The translations under genes were made by a program, and so were the position numbers. From assembly GCA_963920665.1 (NCBI GenBank), contig OY987265.1:4779001-4843000 (forward strand): a DNA stretch of 64,000 nucleotides, written 5' to 3'. This stretch comes from Straminergon stramineum (Eukaryota > Streptophyta > Bryopsida > Hypnales > Calliergonaceae). This document shows, in pieces, positions 1 to 11,523 of this stretch. The notes under the pieces were generated by a model, which ran no database searches, had not been told where the DNA came from, and was given only the letters and a program-made list of their open reading frames with translations. Within the stretch, counting starts at the first letter, position 1, and every line of letters starts with the position of its first letter.

Positions 1-2080
1 ATATTAGAAATTAGGGCTAAGATCTAATTAGGTAGTGAGAAATTGTGTACCAAAGAATTTGATAAAACTTTTTCACTACTCCAAGACATAAGGTAGAGAT
101 AGCAAAACACAACACCATAAAATCCTAAATTATATTGATTGTGGGAGTATATATATGAATATGACATTATACTTGTATTGGATTTAAGTTATATCTTGTG
201 AAAACTAGAAAAATTTGTAACATTAGAATACAATATTGAATAAAGTGCATCCATTTGAAGCATTAGAATTGTCCTTCATTTGCTAACAAGAATTCATCAA
301 CCTTGACCATTTGCATGATAATAACTATGGTCAAAGTGTTGCATTTAACTTTTGTTGAATCAATTGGCCTTTCCTACTAGTGTTGTTTTTTTGGTTTTTT
401 AGACAAATGGTTATGTAGCCTTTCTTTGAAGAAGGTTATGCATTTCTTGGCTCCTTCATTTTGGAGATTTGAATTGAATGAGGCCAATTATAAGTATACA
501 ATTTTGAATACGTAATTTTTGTATGCAATATTTGTATGTATTGGCTCTACATGATGGATAAAATGAGGTTTTGGAAACGTTGTGGCAACAATGTGTAGGG
601 CCATGATGATAGTTTGGCATTTTTTAACACATCTACCCCCTTTTTTTCTATAGGCTTGAAGTTGCCTATTTTTTTTTGAGGCAATTGGACATTTAATTGC
701 CTAAAAAAAACAATTGTTTCCTACTTATTGGAGAGCCAATAAGTATTAGAACTCAAAAATCTATTATGTAAGCAACATGAACTACTAAAACAAACAACTA
801 ATGGAAACTATCTCTATCCAACTAAAAATCCATAACTATTGTATGCTTCTTTTCATACAATCTTTAAAGCAATTCTCTTTTTGATTTTATGAACTCATAA
901 TTTAAAGAGGCCTACTAGACAACTTAGAATACTATTATTTCTACTACAATAACTTACAATATAATTCTCTTAAACATAAAAACTATTAATGCTTACAAAT
1001 GATGGATTCATACATGCTACTATTAATTTTTAATACATACCTCACAATTTTTTGACTCTATAACTTTTTGACAATCACACCACTATTCTAATAAAGACAT
1101 AGCACATAGTTATGATTCTATTAGATATACAGAAACATAATATTACATATTTGGACCCAAGCATCTAACTATTCCTTTCAACACATTTCATTTTTCATTG
1201 GAATTCATACCATTTAAACGGCTTCAAACCATTGCACACCATTGTTTAATCTCAATCCATGCCCTATGAGTTGGAAGAAGAAGGTAGAAGTCTTAAGACA
1301 ATTTATGTTCTAAAATTGTTTTCTAATGTAGAGGTACATATATATTTTTGTTCTTCGATGTACTAGTAGTAAGTGCCAATGTGCCAATAGTGAACATATG
1401 AGGGGGTGGATACTTTTAGGGCCTTTTGTGATTCCAACTTTAGAATTCATAATTAAGTCCATGAAAGTTCAAAAAGTATGAGCCTACTTGTATTAGATGT
1501 CAATTCTTTTCTATTTTCAAGAAAAAAATTTTGAAAATTATTTCAAAAAGTCAAACTCCTACAAATGACAAACCATTTCATAAATGGTCACTTTATGAAC
1601 CTCTTACTTTACAAACAATCCAAGCACATATTGAGCAAATTTGATAAACCTAATGCATATTATCACCAACTTGACATAAATTGAGGCAAACTTGTGAGGC
1701 ATGTCACTATAGGAGCAGCAAGCACTAATCATCAAATAGGGCATCTTCAATGCACTACAAAATTTTCCCCTCCAAATAAACTTCCAACTTTTCATTGTTT
1801 TGTAATTAGAATATGAAACTTTTATCATTGGAAGTAGTTACTAAAGTACTTTGAATAGGTGCAAGAAAACTCAAATTTAGACATTGGACAATGAAAATAA
1901 ATTACTTCAAAGTTAGCTAAAAAGTGTAGAGAAGTTTACCAATCAAGTTTACCAATGCACTTTGCACTCCAAATTTGAAGCAAACTTTGATGCATTTTGT
2001 TTCCATAGCCCAATGTCTAAATTTGTTTTTTCTTGCAATATTCTAAGTACTTTGGGATGCACTTCGAGTGATACAAATTT
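1..2080. other. AT-rich intergenic region, no gene recognised
   Basis: No reading frame here has recognisable domains or splice structure. The sequence is strongly AT-rich with homopolymer runs. The one identifiable item is a diverged transposon-end fragment at about 400-700, listed separately. The longest frame, at 1604-1828 on the minus strand, is low-complexity and looks accidental. Confidence 0.6.
400..700 (+). repeat. Diverged fragment of the long terminal inverted repeat of the 33-40 kb transposon
   Basis: The stretch follows the right terminal repeat at 39891-40115 in the same order: GGTTATGT(A/G)GCCTTTCTTT, then a 'GCTCCTTCA..TTTGGAG' block, then 'GAGGCCAA', 'TTTTTGTATG', 'GGCATTTTTTAACACAT', 'CTTGAAG(T/C)TGCC' and a closing 'GCAATT(G/A)G'. 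About 60 extra bases interrupt it around 545-610. The GC-rich outer tip is missing. It is therefore a partial solo copy, or the end of a related element extending to the left of the window. Confidence 0.7.
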
Positions 2081-2717
2081 CAAGTTCTAATTATATGCGA
2101 GCCAAAAGTGAGAATTACATTTGCAGGGCCAATATACCGGGTCCACTGAGGACGCTCAACTGCACATGTCTCCACGACTGGGCAGGAGGACTGATGAGTG
2201 TGGAGACAGGCGGTCTGACGTCTGAGAGCATCCTGCAGAATCCATTTTTTTCGCTGGACCAGCTCGGTGCAAATCCTTGAGAACCGGTAAGAGAGGGGCG
2301 CGGTGAAAATATGACGGCCCATTTGGTGTGACGTCGCCCGGGCTCTTCGGCTGGAGCTGTCCAGGCAAGCGCGGCCGTTGAGGAGGCAGATACGCGAAGT
2401 CGGACGGCACGTTCGGCCTTATGTGCGCGGCCCTCACAGCTTTGGCAAAACTCTTGCACTTCTCGTTCTTCCGAATGGCAGATGATCTTTCCGCCGTAGT
2501 ATATCCGAGAATCACTATTTAGAATCTCTTTCTTGCTGTGCAGCATTGGTCTTTTCTCGGGTTTCAGTATTGCGGCGTCGCTTCTTTGTGCTGCATTGTG
2601 TGCTTGGCTTGAGCGAGAGGGCGAGATTGGGGAGAGAGCGAAGGCAGAGATCTAGAGTCCATAGTGTCTGGAGATTTTAGATTTGGATGTACTGCTTGAG
2701 TGTTACGGTCAAGATCT
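2081..2717 (+). promoter_or_regulatory. GC-richer 5' flank and probable leader of the hydroxylase gene
   Basis: Base composition changes sharply at about 2080, from AT-rich to mixed or GC-rich sequence, and stays so up to the ATG at 2718. Several overlapping open frames occur on both strands (for example 2115-2546 minus) but mutually overlap and show no domains. I read this as promoter plus 5' UTR. No TATA box or transcription start could be assigned. Confidence 0.45.
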
Positions 2718-5700
2718 ATGGCGCCCTCGGCGGAGTGCAATGGCGGGAGATTTGGTGAAGGTGTGGAGCAGCGGAGGTTTAGCAGTGAAGAGGTTGCCGT
2801 TCACAGCGTTGGCGACGATGCGTGGATAGTGGTTGACGGAGAGGTGTACGATGTGACGGGATTTTTGCAGAGTCATCCCGGTGGTCCTGATGTAAGTGTG
2901 ATCGTTTTCTTGCAGTAGGAAAGTCGGTCAAGAAACTTTGTTGTGGTGTGCGAATGTAGAGGGAGATGATAGAGTTTTTCAAGGTTTTTGATTTGGTTTA
3001 CAAGCTCTTGGTTTAACAGCAGTTGAAATCTCTGTGACACTTATTGATCGGGTCAAAGAAAAATGCTCTGCACTCCAATGAGGAACACAAGTCGCGTTGC
3101 TACCCCTTCTAGTCAGTATCTCCTGGGAAGTATAAAATGTTTTGAGAAGCAGTTGTTGTGGACTTGTCACAGTTCAGCACTCCTTGCCTCTCTCCTTACC
3201 TCAGTTTGCAAGGCTATCTCAGGCTGTCAATTCTTTTCTTGTGGAATATCTCACCTGCGCGCAGAGTTTTTATCGCTCTGTGAGTTTTTATATCACCATT
3301 CCAAGAAGGATTGAACTTGCCTTTGATTCTAATATTGCCTGTTAGCTTCACATATTAATCCTGCATATTCTACATTTGTGCTTGTAGTTTCCTCAGAACA
3401 GAATATTCGGATTTAAGCTATTTTGGCGATCATTAAATTTCAAGACCTCTGTCAATTCATGAGACGCGCTGTTTCCACTTGCATATTTTGGTTCCAATTT
3501 GATTCCAATTTGATTATATTTCTGGAGATGACAAATTCCATTTAGGTCTTTTTCCAGTAATGTTGCAAGCGCTAATCTCTTCCTTAAAAATCTCCGGTCC
3601 TTATAAGGTTTCCGTAAGGTAGCATTCACATCTCACTTGGTGTGCTAACTCGTTAAGAAGTTTTTATTCTAATGGCGTTTGTTTATCTTCTTGTCCGAAC
3701 CAGTTAAATACTCATGCCAGTGTATTTAGGACCTAGCTTGCACGTTAAGAGGTGCAAATAATATCTTCATCTTGTGGCTTTCGAATGCTCAGGTCATTCT
3801 GGAGCACCTGCAGGAGAAGGATATAGGGCAGTTGATGAGGGGTATGAGTGACGCCTCTGATCATGTTCACAGCGAAGCTGCTTTTGGCATGCTCAAAGAC
3901 TATCGTATTGGAAGTCTCAACGATATGCCATGGTTAGATGGCTAAAATTGGTCTTCCTGATGATGGCTTTGTACCATTGCTGCTTAATTTTGTCTGTAGT
4001 CCTGCATGAGCTCTCTGTTACGAATTGTCCACAATATTTCATCCTAGCATGCAGCAATAGTGATGAACATTTTTTTAAGACGAGTACATCAGTTTTTCTT
4101 GAGTTTAGTTGAGTTTCTCCGTTTATTGGAAAGTTCTGAGGGTGATATCGAGGAACATGAGGACATTGGCTAGGACAAGCAGTGAGATTTTAGATTTACT
4201 GCACTTGTAAATATGACTGACTTTAGTAAAATATGTGAAGTGCAGTGCTGGTCCAATGGCAATGCGTCTTGCGGAACGGGTTGATGGCAAAGACATTACT
4301 TACTCAGTGGACTTAAACGAGCCGTTAGTTTTCCAGGTAAGAACATTGTTTTTATATTTTATTGAACTGTCTTCATGCTGCGTGATTGAAGTGGCATGTT
4401 CCGGAGGTCAGAAACCTTCTGCATCTTGGTCTGAAAAGGATGTGAATTGTTTACTCTAGGAAATATTAGTATCTTTGTACATTTTTTGGTATTGGTTATA
4501 TCCATGAATTGTAATTTTGAAGCGCTACAGAATAGATGTCAACCTAAATTACTATGAATCATACATCTTGTTTCGATCAATCCCAGCAGATTTTATATTT
4601 GCACATCACAGGTAGGGCATCTTGGCGATCGCTACCAAGAGTGGGTTCACCAGCCTATTGTGCAAAAGGAGAGTCCACGTTTTTTCACCAATGATTTTAT
4701 GGAGGTATGCAGATTCTCACCTTATCCGCGGGCCCTAAGGCCTATGTGCAGTCTAATCTCTCTAATGCGGCTCTCAATCATACGAGAAACTTGACTATAC
4801 AACACATACTCACGCAACTGATTTTTTGTAGTTCAAATTGACCATTTCTGTAGTTCATATGACTTCGACTCAATGTAAGACGACTACAACACAATTCAAA
4901 CCCCTCTTTTGTCATATAATGGAAGTGAGTAACGTTTTAATGTGGATGTATTAATCGGAACATTAGTTTGAAAGAATTATTCGAGTTAATGTTTGATCCC
5001 CTATGCGTCATCTCAGGAGACTATACTGTAAAGAAAGACGTCATTTGTGATTTTACCAAACTGAATATCTCAGCCTTTTTTAAAAGGCAGACCAGTGAAT
5101 TTGAACGAGTGCTGAGTTGCGTGGATCCCTCTTTTCTGAAGCTTTTCTATCATTTGCAGTCTTTGACGAAGACGATTTGGTGGGTCGTACCCGTCATATG
5201 GATCCCGGTTGTTATTTGGTTGCAAGTCATTGCTATCCGAAGGGGTTTTCCCGTGGACAAGTTATTTACTACTATGCCCTTAGGCATCTTCATCTGGTCG
5301 ATGGTGGAGTACATCTTGCATCGTTTCCTTTTCCATGTCAAGACTAAATCCTACTGGTCAGTTAGAGTTCCTTTTATCCCCATTTCACTCGAGGGTATGG
5401 ACTAGATTTACCTGTTACGTTGTTTCGGTTTTACATCACAGGGTTTATGCATTTGTGTGTGTTGCTGCCTATTTGAAGAGTATTTAAGAGGGAATCGTCA
5501 TTAGCTCCACTGTTTGGGCCTTGTCTGTAATTCTACAAATGCTTGATATCGTGTAGGCCAAATACACTTCATTATCTACTTCATGGCTGCCATCACAAAC
5601 ATCCCATGGATGGTTATCGACTTGTCTTTCCACCAACCTTTGCAGCTATGTTTGCTGCACCTGTAAGTGTCTCAACCTGGTAGTTGTATGATTTGTGGCA

Positions 5701-6299
5701 ACATCACAAGTTTTCTTCGCACTTTGCATTCATTTTACATGTTTTGATTAGAACCTTGAATTCTTGTGGTTCGTTTTAGTATTGTTGGAGCCTTAATTTG
5801 ACTGCTGACAAATAGGATGTGTTCCTCCCCAGTTGTATGGTGTAATTTGCCTCCTGTTTTCAAGAATCTGGGCTCCATCAGTCTTCGGATTTGGTTTACT
5901 TGGATATATTCTGTACGATGTGACACACTACTTCCTCCACCATGGTACCCCAATAAGTGATGTTACTCGAAATTTGAAGGTAATTCAAGCCGACAGCTCT
6001 CCTGATGTTGTTTTGTGTTACCTGTCATGCTGCTGTCGCATTTGAATTGTTACTAGAGCTTGCCCTCAGATGTCTCCTAAGAAATAGCAAGACTTCGAGG
6101 TAGGGAGTGAAGTTTCTGAGACAGCATCATGTAGCATTGTGTACTAAGCTATAATAGTATGATCTTTTTGCAGCGGTACCACCTGAACCATCATTTCAAA
6201 ATGCGAGAAGATGCCTACGGCATCACGTCCCCATTCTGGGATTTCATATTTGGCACTCTTCCAGCAAAATTGAAATACGACTCCAATGTGCTTCAATGA
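2718..6299 (+). CDS. FA2H: Fatty acid 2-hydroxylase with fused N-terminal cytochrome b5 domain (8 exons)
   Basis: Predicted exons are 2718-2891, 3793-3932, 4246-4336, 4612-4704, 5160-5356, 5557-5662, 5833-5979 and 6174-6299. All introns are GT..AG and phases agree, giving 357 aa. Residues 19-100 form a cytochrome b5 fold, with the heme ligand motif HPGG at 53-56 and a second heme histidine near 84 (HVHSEAA). A diiron hydroxylase domain follows: HRFLFH at 220-225, HYLLHGCHHKH at 237-247, HYFLHH at 299-304 and YHLNHH at 318-323, among hydrophobic membrane segments (about 172-190, 204-215, 268-295). The family adds a 2-hydroxyl to acyl chains of ceramides in the ER, taking electrons from cytochrome b5. 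The length matches animal and fungal FA2H/Scs7 (about 370-380 aa). Angiosperm FAH proteins are about 237 aa and lack the b5 part. The ATG at 2718 is the first in frame. The exon 2/3 junction is the least certain. Confidence 0.93.
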
Positions 6300-7950
6300 G
6301 ATCTTTAGTTATCTTCTTTCAATATAACTGAAGATGAGATGCTGAGAGACAGGTTATCAATGGCGCATTTCTTCATTGTTTTCAACAACTTGAAGTTTTA
6401 TGTCATTGTATTTCAACTCTGAATGGGGCGCTTAGTCGTGGTCTACCGTAAGTCTTGGCAATTTGGGTATTAAGTGATTACGGTAGTAGCATGATTGCTG
6501 CATCTCATTTTTCATTATTAAGCTCTCAATTGTGTAAATGCTTGTCATTTACATTCCTCCAAAGGGGTGGACTCACAGAGCGCATAACTTCATTGTCTCT
6601 TTGATGTATTGGTGCGTCTTTTAGTGAACCGTACAGGTATAAGTTATCCCTAGTTTCCACTTCAATCTGGATCAGAAGCCGCTCACACGAACGTCAAAAC
6701 ATCACTCAGACATTCATGCAATCATACACAAGCCAAAACCTACCCAGCAACCAACTCGCAACACCTTCAACCCGCTCACTGGACTCAATCCGTGTTCGCT
6801 TCGCAGGCTCTCAGAATAGCCGGCCTTGTCAGTGCAGTCCTCGGCTTGATGAGCCCGTGTTCTTCCTTCTGTGCGAGGGTTCCTTTCCTCTCTTGCGAGC
6901 TAAGGTGAAGGCACCCGTAACCGATCAAATGAAGGAATTTCAGACATGATCTAGAGTACGGCAAGGTGAAGCAAATATTTTTAGAGGTGCAACAACAGGG
7001 AAATATGCAGATTGCAAAAACTTTGGTAATTTTATTGCTTGAATTGAAATTATTTTGAATTTTGAAAGTTGAAAGTTGGGCTAGATGTATGTCCGATGTC
7101 TAGAGTCATCCACAACCACTCACTTAGTGTCACTCAAGGTGAAGGACATGTGTCTTGGCACTTTGGTACCTAAAAATGTCATGGCATGCAAGAAGAGGGA
7201 CATGTGTCACTTTTTTAGAAACGAAAAAGATTCCCAACCTCTTGAAATTTGAGTCCCCCTATTGTTTGCCTACGGGGTGCCGGTTAGTAATGGGTGGCTT
7301 CACCTTAGATCATTTTCCTTTGTGTTTTTTGCAGTTTCTCCTTTCCATCCACTTGTATTCACTTGTATTATTCTTTCTTGTTGGATTGCACTTGCGATTC
7401 CACGCACAAGGCTGCCACATCATTGGAAGAGAACCCTCATCGACCCATGGCATGTCAGCGCGAGAGTCAAGAGGGACCAAGTTCTCGGCAAAAGGAGGCT
7501 TGGTCCCGAAATCGAGGATCTGGTAAGAAATAAAGGTGATATTACAGAGATCCAGGTGGAATGAGCAAAAAGGTGATATTACAGAGGTCCAGGTGGAATG
7601 TGCAAGAACGCAGACCTTGTTCGATTCTCGGCCCACCACGTCAAATATCAGATTTCCTAGAGATAACTGTTCTGAGCCAATGATGAGTCACCAGTCCATG
7701 TCACCCTGCAAAACTGGGCGGGGATGTGGTCCCATCCCCGCGATTACAGGGCCCAATCCGTCCTATCTGCTCGTTTATGCTGCTCCTTCATTCCTTCAAC
7801 GTCGAGGAGCGGCGTCTGCGCGGCGCACCATATCAATCTCACGCTCCAAATTCAATCTCGTCGTCGCCTGCTGACTCCGCTAGTATGGCTGTCGTTTCGC
7901 AATTTGCTGACTGAACTCTAAGCCTACTGTAGTGAGAGTGGATGGTCAAC
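6300..7950. other. Intergenic region between hydroxylase and transporter genes
   Basis: The first few hundred bases are the hydroxylase 3' flank. A GC-richer patch at 6660-6950 and another at 7600-7920 contain short open frames without domain signatures. The second patch (7600-7950) is probably the promoter and start of the transporter leader. A 37-bp tandem duplication lies at 7532-7605. No gene is supported. Confidence 0.45.
7532..7605. repeat. 37-bp tandem duplication
   Basis: Two head-to-tail copies (7532-7568 and 7569-7605) share the core GGTGATATTACAGAG and CCAGGTGGAATG. They differ at a few positions (AGATCC/AGGTCC, GAGCAA/GTGCAA). It lies upstream of the transporter leader. Confidence 0.85.
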
Positions 7951-8044
7951 TTGGGATTTGGAAGAAGTTTCAACTAAAGTCTGTCTAACTTTTAGTGCAG
8001 AAGTTTGCACATGATCTGGATCGCGGAAGATAAGAAGATGCGAG

Positions 8045-8935
8045 CTGAGGTGAGCAGGATAGGTGTCGTTGGATAGTGCATGAAGAGAAAAATGGAGGGT
8101 GGAAACACGTTGTGGGGAGATTTTTCGTTGAATGTGTGTGACATTTGATCGTTTGGGGTCCGGTGCTAGGTTTCTTTGCAGGTATGGTGATCTTGAACTC
8201 TCTCGCCTGATTCAAATTTGATTTGGGTTTTTGGAGTTGGATAGCGGTGGTGGAATTGTAGAAGCTCAGGCTCGTGAGTCTGGCTGCGCATGTGCATTTT
8301 GGTCTAAACGCGCGTGGTAGCGAGATGCTTTCTTTAGAGTGTGCGTGTGTGTGTGTGTGTTAGGCTTGGAAGTTAGTGCTCTGGTCTTGGGTTTATTGCG
8401 TGGTCCAGTGCAGTCTAGCCAAGCCTTGCGTAATTCAAATTTGGTGCTGGACTGATCTTTTCAAGGATTTAGGAGTTGGATTCGTTGAATTCCGGTACTG
8501 GATTTGTACGAGCTCTTGGTCGTGCTTCGGGCTGTTCATTGAATGATATTTGGTGTGACCATGTTTCGATTGCTCTCTGGATATCTTCACTGAGGGAGAT
8601 AAAAGGAGTGCGTGTTCAAACGTCAAAACATTAGGTGAGCGGGACAGATGTCGTTGGATGAAGCATGTGCGTTTTGAGCACTGAAGGGCAGGAACGCACG
8701 TTTCGAGCAGAGCACTACAATTTCACCGTTGTAGCGAGATTTTTCGTGCAGATTGTAATTTGAACGTTTGTGCTCTGTTCGTAGGTTTATTGCATGGGCT
8801 AGAGCGAGCAAACTTTAGCAAAGCCAATGCTGAATTCAAGTTTTCTGACCAACTGATTATTTCAGGGTGGGGCGGAGTTCAGATCTGGCAGTGAGAGAGA
8901 GGTGCTGTTGTTCAAGCTTGTGCTTCATGGCATAA
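8045..8935 (+). repeat. Duplicated 5' leader upstream of the EamA transporter
   Basis: Two diverged direct repeats precede the ATG at 8946. The block at about 8050-8175 ('GTGTCGTTGGAT', 'GAGATTTTTCGT') reappears at about 8640-8780. A second block reads 'GGTTTATTGC', then 'CAAGCC' or 'AAGCC', then 'ATTCAA'; it occurs at about 8390-8440 and 8785-8840. A smaller block, 'ATTCAAATTTG..GGAGTTGG', is at 8210-8240 and 8432-8478. Several AG acceptors after pyrimidine-rich stretches suggest leader introns, but none can be fixed without transcripts. Confidence 0.65.
8341..8360. repeat. (GT)n microsatellite in the transporter leader
   Basis: An uninterrupted GT/GTGC run of about 20 bases lies between the two leader repeat blocks. 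Confidence 0.9.
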
Positions 8936-8945
8936 TTTTGTAGCC

Positions 8946-11523
8946 ATGGATGCCTCTTCATCCTCTTCCAGGGCATGGTCTTCATTATCCTCTGGCACGA
9001 GTTCTTCCCCTGTGGATACTCGAAGTTCCCATAGGTTGTGTTTTTGCTTACCTCAACGCAAGCTTGTACAGGAAGAGTTACGAAGGCCTTTAAAATTACT
9101 CGAAAATTCTGTTGGTAGATCATTAGTTAGGTGTCGGGTGATCGGGGACGTACGCGATGAGGCTTTGGTGTCCATTTTCCAAGGAGAGAAGCAGTCGATT
9201 CCGGCCATTAGGTATTGGCCCGCAGAAGAAATTAATGATAGAAGAGAAGCTGGAACGTTGTTATCATGTGATGATTACAAGGAGGAGCGAATCAGTGGGC
9301 ACGTAAACCAAAATGGTGATCGGATTGAGACTTCCAGGGAAGATTCATCTGTTGCATGCACAGACAGCGAAGATGAAGTAGCGGAAGAATCAGCGATATC
9401 TTGCAGCGATCATCACCCTTTGGATTCTAGGGTTGAAACTCTTGAAGGAATTCCACTTAGGCAATGGTTGTCGGCATTTGTGGAATCCATCGATCCTCGA
9501 CTTCGTGGCATAATTGTCCTCAACGCGCTCACGTTTCTTTACGGTACTACTGCATGCCCAACTTCATGATTGATAGTCCTGCAAATTCCACTACGATCCG
9601 TTGAGACCTGTGCTGGTCAATTCATTCGGTTTTGACGTGCTATTGTTGAGGTAGAATCATGTGTTGTACCCTAATAGTGGACACTAATGTCCGAAACATG
9701 TGCTACAGGTAGCAACATCGCTGTCGTAAAAGAGACGGAATATTCCCTCGACCCAGCTTCGTTTTCTGTTGGACGATTCGCTATAGCGGCTCTTGTATTT
9801 GCACCATTTCTAAAAGATGCATTCAAGCAACCTGGGGTAGCTAAAGCTGGTCTAGAACTAGGAGTTTGGGCAGGCATTGCGTATCTTGCTCAGGCAGTTG
9901 GCCTCATGACTACCGATGCTGGACGTGCCTCATTTTTTACCACATTTTCGGTATGCATTTCTTCATTACCACGTCCAAGTTCTGTTTAGGGTTAATCTAT
10001 AGGTCTAATTGCAAACCGCGGATGGGCAGCGAATCCAAGTTCCGACGTGTAAATCGGAAGCTAGTAAGTTAGGTTAGGATGGGCTTCCATTCTGAGGTCG
10101 ATGTGGTTTGGCGCAGGTTTTGACCGTACCCCTCATCGCAGGTTTGATGGGCAAAAAGATTCCACTGCTTACTTGGTTTGCAGCTTTTGCTGCTCTTTTT
10201 GGAGTTGGTCTTTTGGAAACATCTGGTGCACCTCCCTCGGTGGGTCGACTTAAACTTACCTTTCTTATAGAAGTCTTGATGTATGACCACATGATGTGAT
10301 TTGCTTTACACCATTTCCTGCTTATTACTAGTTGTTTGCAAGGTTTCAAGTGCCTCAGTCTTGCTGACAGTGTATCGTGGTATTATCCGTATGATAGTCT
10401 TGCGAGTGTGTGCTGGAGAGCTGAATTAGGTTTTCGTGTTCTGATTTCAGGTGGGCGATGCTTGGAGCTTATTAAGTGCTGTCGTGTTTGGAATCCACAT
10501 GATCCGAACTGAATATCACTCTCGAAAATTTTCACATTCCGCTTTCCCTATAATTGCCCTTCAGGTGCTAATGCTTACTTTTCTGAAGCACTATGTCAAA
10601 GAATAGTGGTTTGTCAGATTCACTGCAGTGTGAGCTCCTTTTGTGGTAGTACATTGCCAGACTTCGCTGTTGTGAAATGAGAATGCTGTCACCCTGGAAC
10701 TTCAAGACGTCGTTCTTGTCTTAAATAGTGAGATGATATTCGATTTTTTTAATTTTTTTTTCTACAGATGTCTGTGGTCACTGCAAGCTCCGTCATGTGG
10801 TCGATTGCCAGTCACGTAACATCCGGCGAGGCGTTTCCAAGTGTTGCTAATCTGGACTGGCCAGAGTTCTATCACACCATGCTTGGGATCCCGTGGATTC
10901 CTATGTTGTATACTGGCCTCTTTTCAACAGCTTTGTGTTTATCCGCTGAGGTAGGTCTCTGCCAGTTCAGCACAGTAGCCAGTTTTACATTCTTGTTGTC
11001 CCCCATCTTGACCTTCGCTTACCAGTGCGCTCTGATCCCCTTCGTTTTAGTCAGTGGTGTAGAACAGTCCAGGTGTAGAATTTGTTCTCGTTTCTCAGCT
11101 CTTTCAGACATGATTAGCACACCTTATTTACCTCAAAAATGTTGTACCAATACAAATTGTTTTTCGATGTCTTGACAGCTTATTGCAATGCGAGATGTTT
11201 CTGCAACTGAGGCTGCTGTGATCGGTGCATTGGAGCCGCTTTGGGGCGCTGCCTTCGCCTGGTGTGCACTTGGTGAACGGTGGGGAGTACGCGGTTGGGT
11301 AGGCGCGGCTTTCATTTTAGGCGGTAGTCTTGTAACTCAAATTTGGGGTGCTCCAGAGTCACTTGTGAAGCCTGTACAGATATCGAACGAGCAGGAAGTT
11401 GCGAAAATCAGAAAGATGGGAAGAGATGTTCAGATACCGAAGGAGCAGGAAGTTGTAAAACTCAGAAAGGTGGGAAGAGATCGAATGAATACTAAGCAGC
11501 ACTCTGCTTCTCGGAGGAAGTAA
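8946..11523 (+). CDS. EamA/DMT-family membrane transporter, probably plastid-targeted (6 exons)
   Basis: Exons 8946-9543, 9709-9950, 10117-10239, 10451-10564, 10768-10950 and 11179-11523 join in phase with GT..AG introns, giving 534 aa. The first 45 residues are Ser-rich, with basic residues and few acidic ones (like a plastid transit peptide), followed by an acidic linker to about residue 160. The membrane part shows two EamA-like halves. The first includes 'LNALTFLYGSNIAVVKETE', 'YLAQAVGLMTTDAGRASF' and 'PLIAGLMGKKIP..TWFAA'. The second ends with 'TEAAVIGALEPLWGAAFAW' and 'LGERWG', the classical DMT C-terminal signature. It resembles the plant chloroplast EamA/WAT1-like carriers in which GRASF and SGAPPSVGD are conserved; the substrate is not known to me. 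The C-terminal tail holds an 18-residue tandem repeat (VQISNEQEVAKIRKMGRD, then VQIPKEQEVVKLRKVGRD) that is Lys/Arg- and Glu-rich. The start is the first in-frame ATG after a leader with no long frame. Confidence 0.92.

Noticed and set aside
2115..2546. Minus-strand frame of 143 codons upstream of the hydroxylase
   Set aside because: It overlaps other frames in the GC-rich promoter, has no domain or splice partner, and GC-rich DNA has few stops.
4968..5405. A continuous 145-codon frame as an independent hydroxylase start
   Set aside because: Its first 64 codons are intron 4. The true exon begins at 5160 after a CAG acceptor and aligns with the rest of the enzyme.
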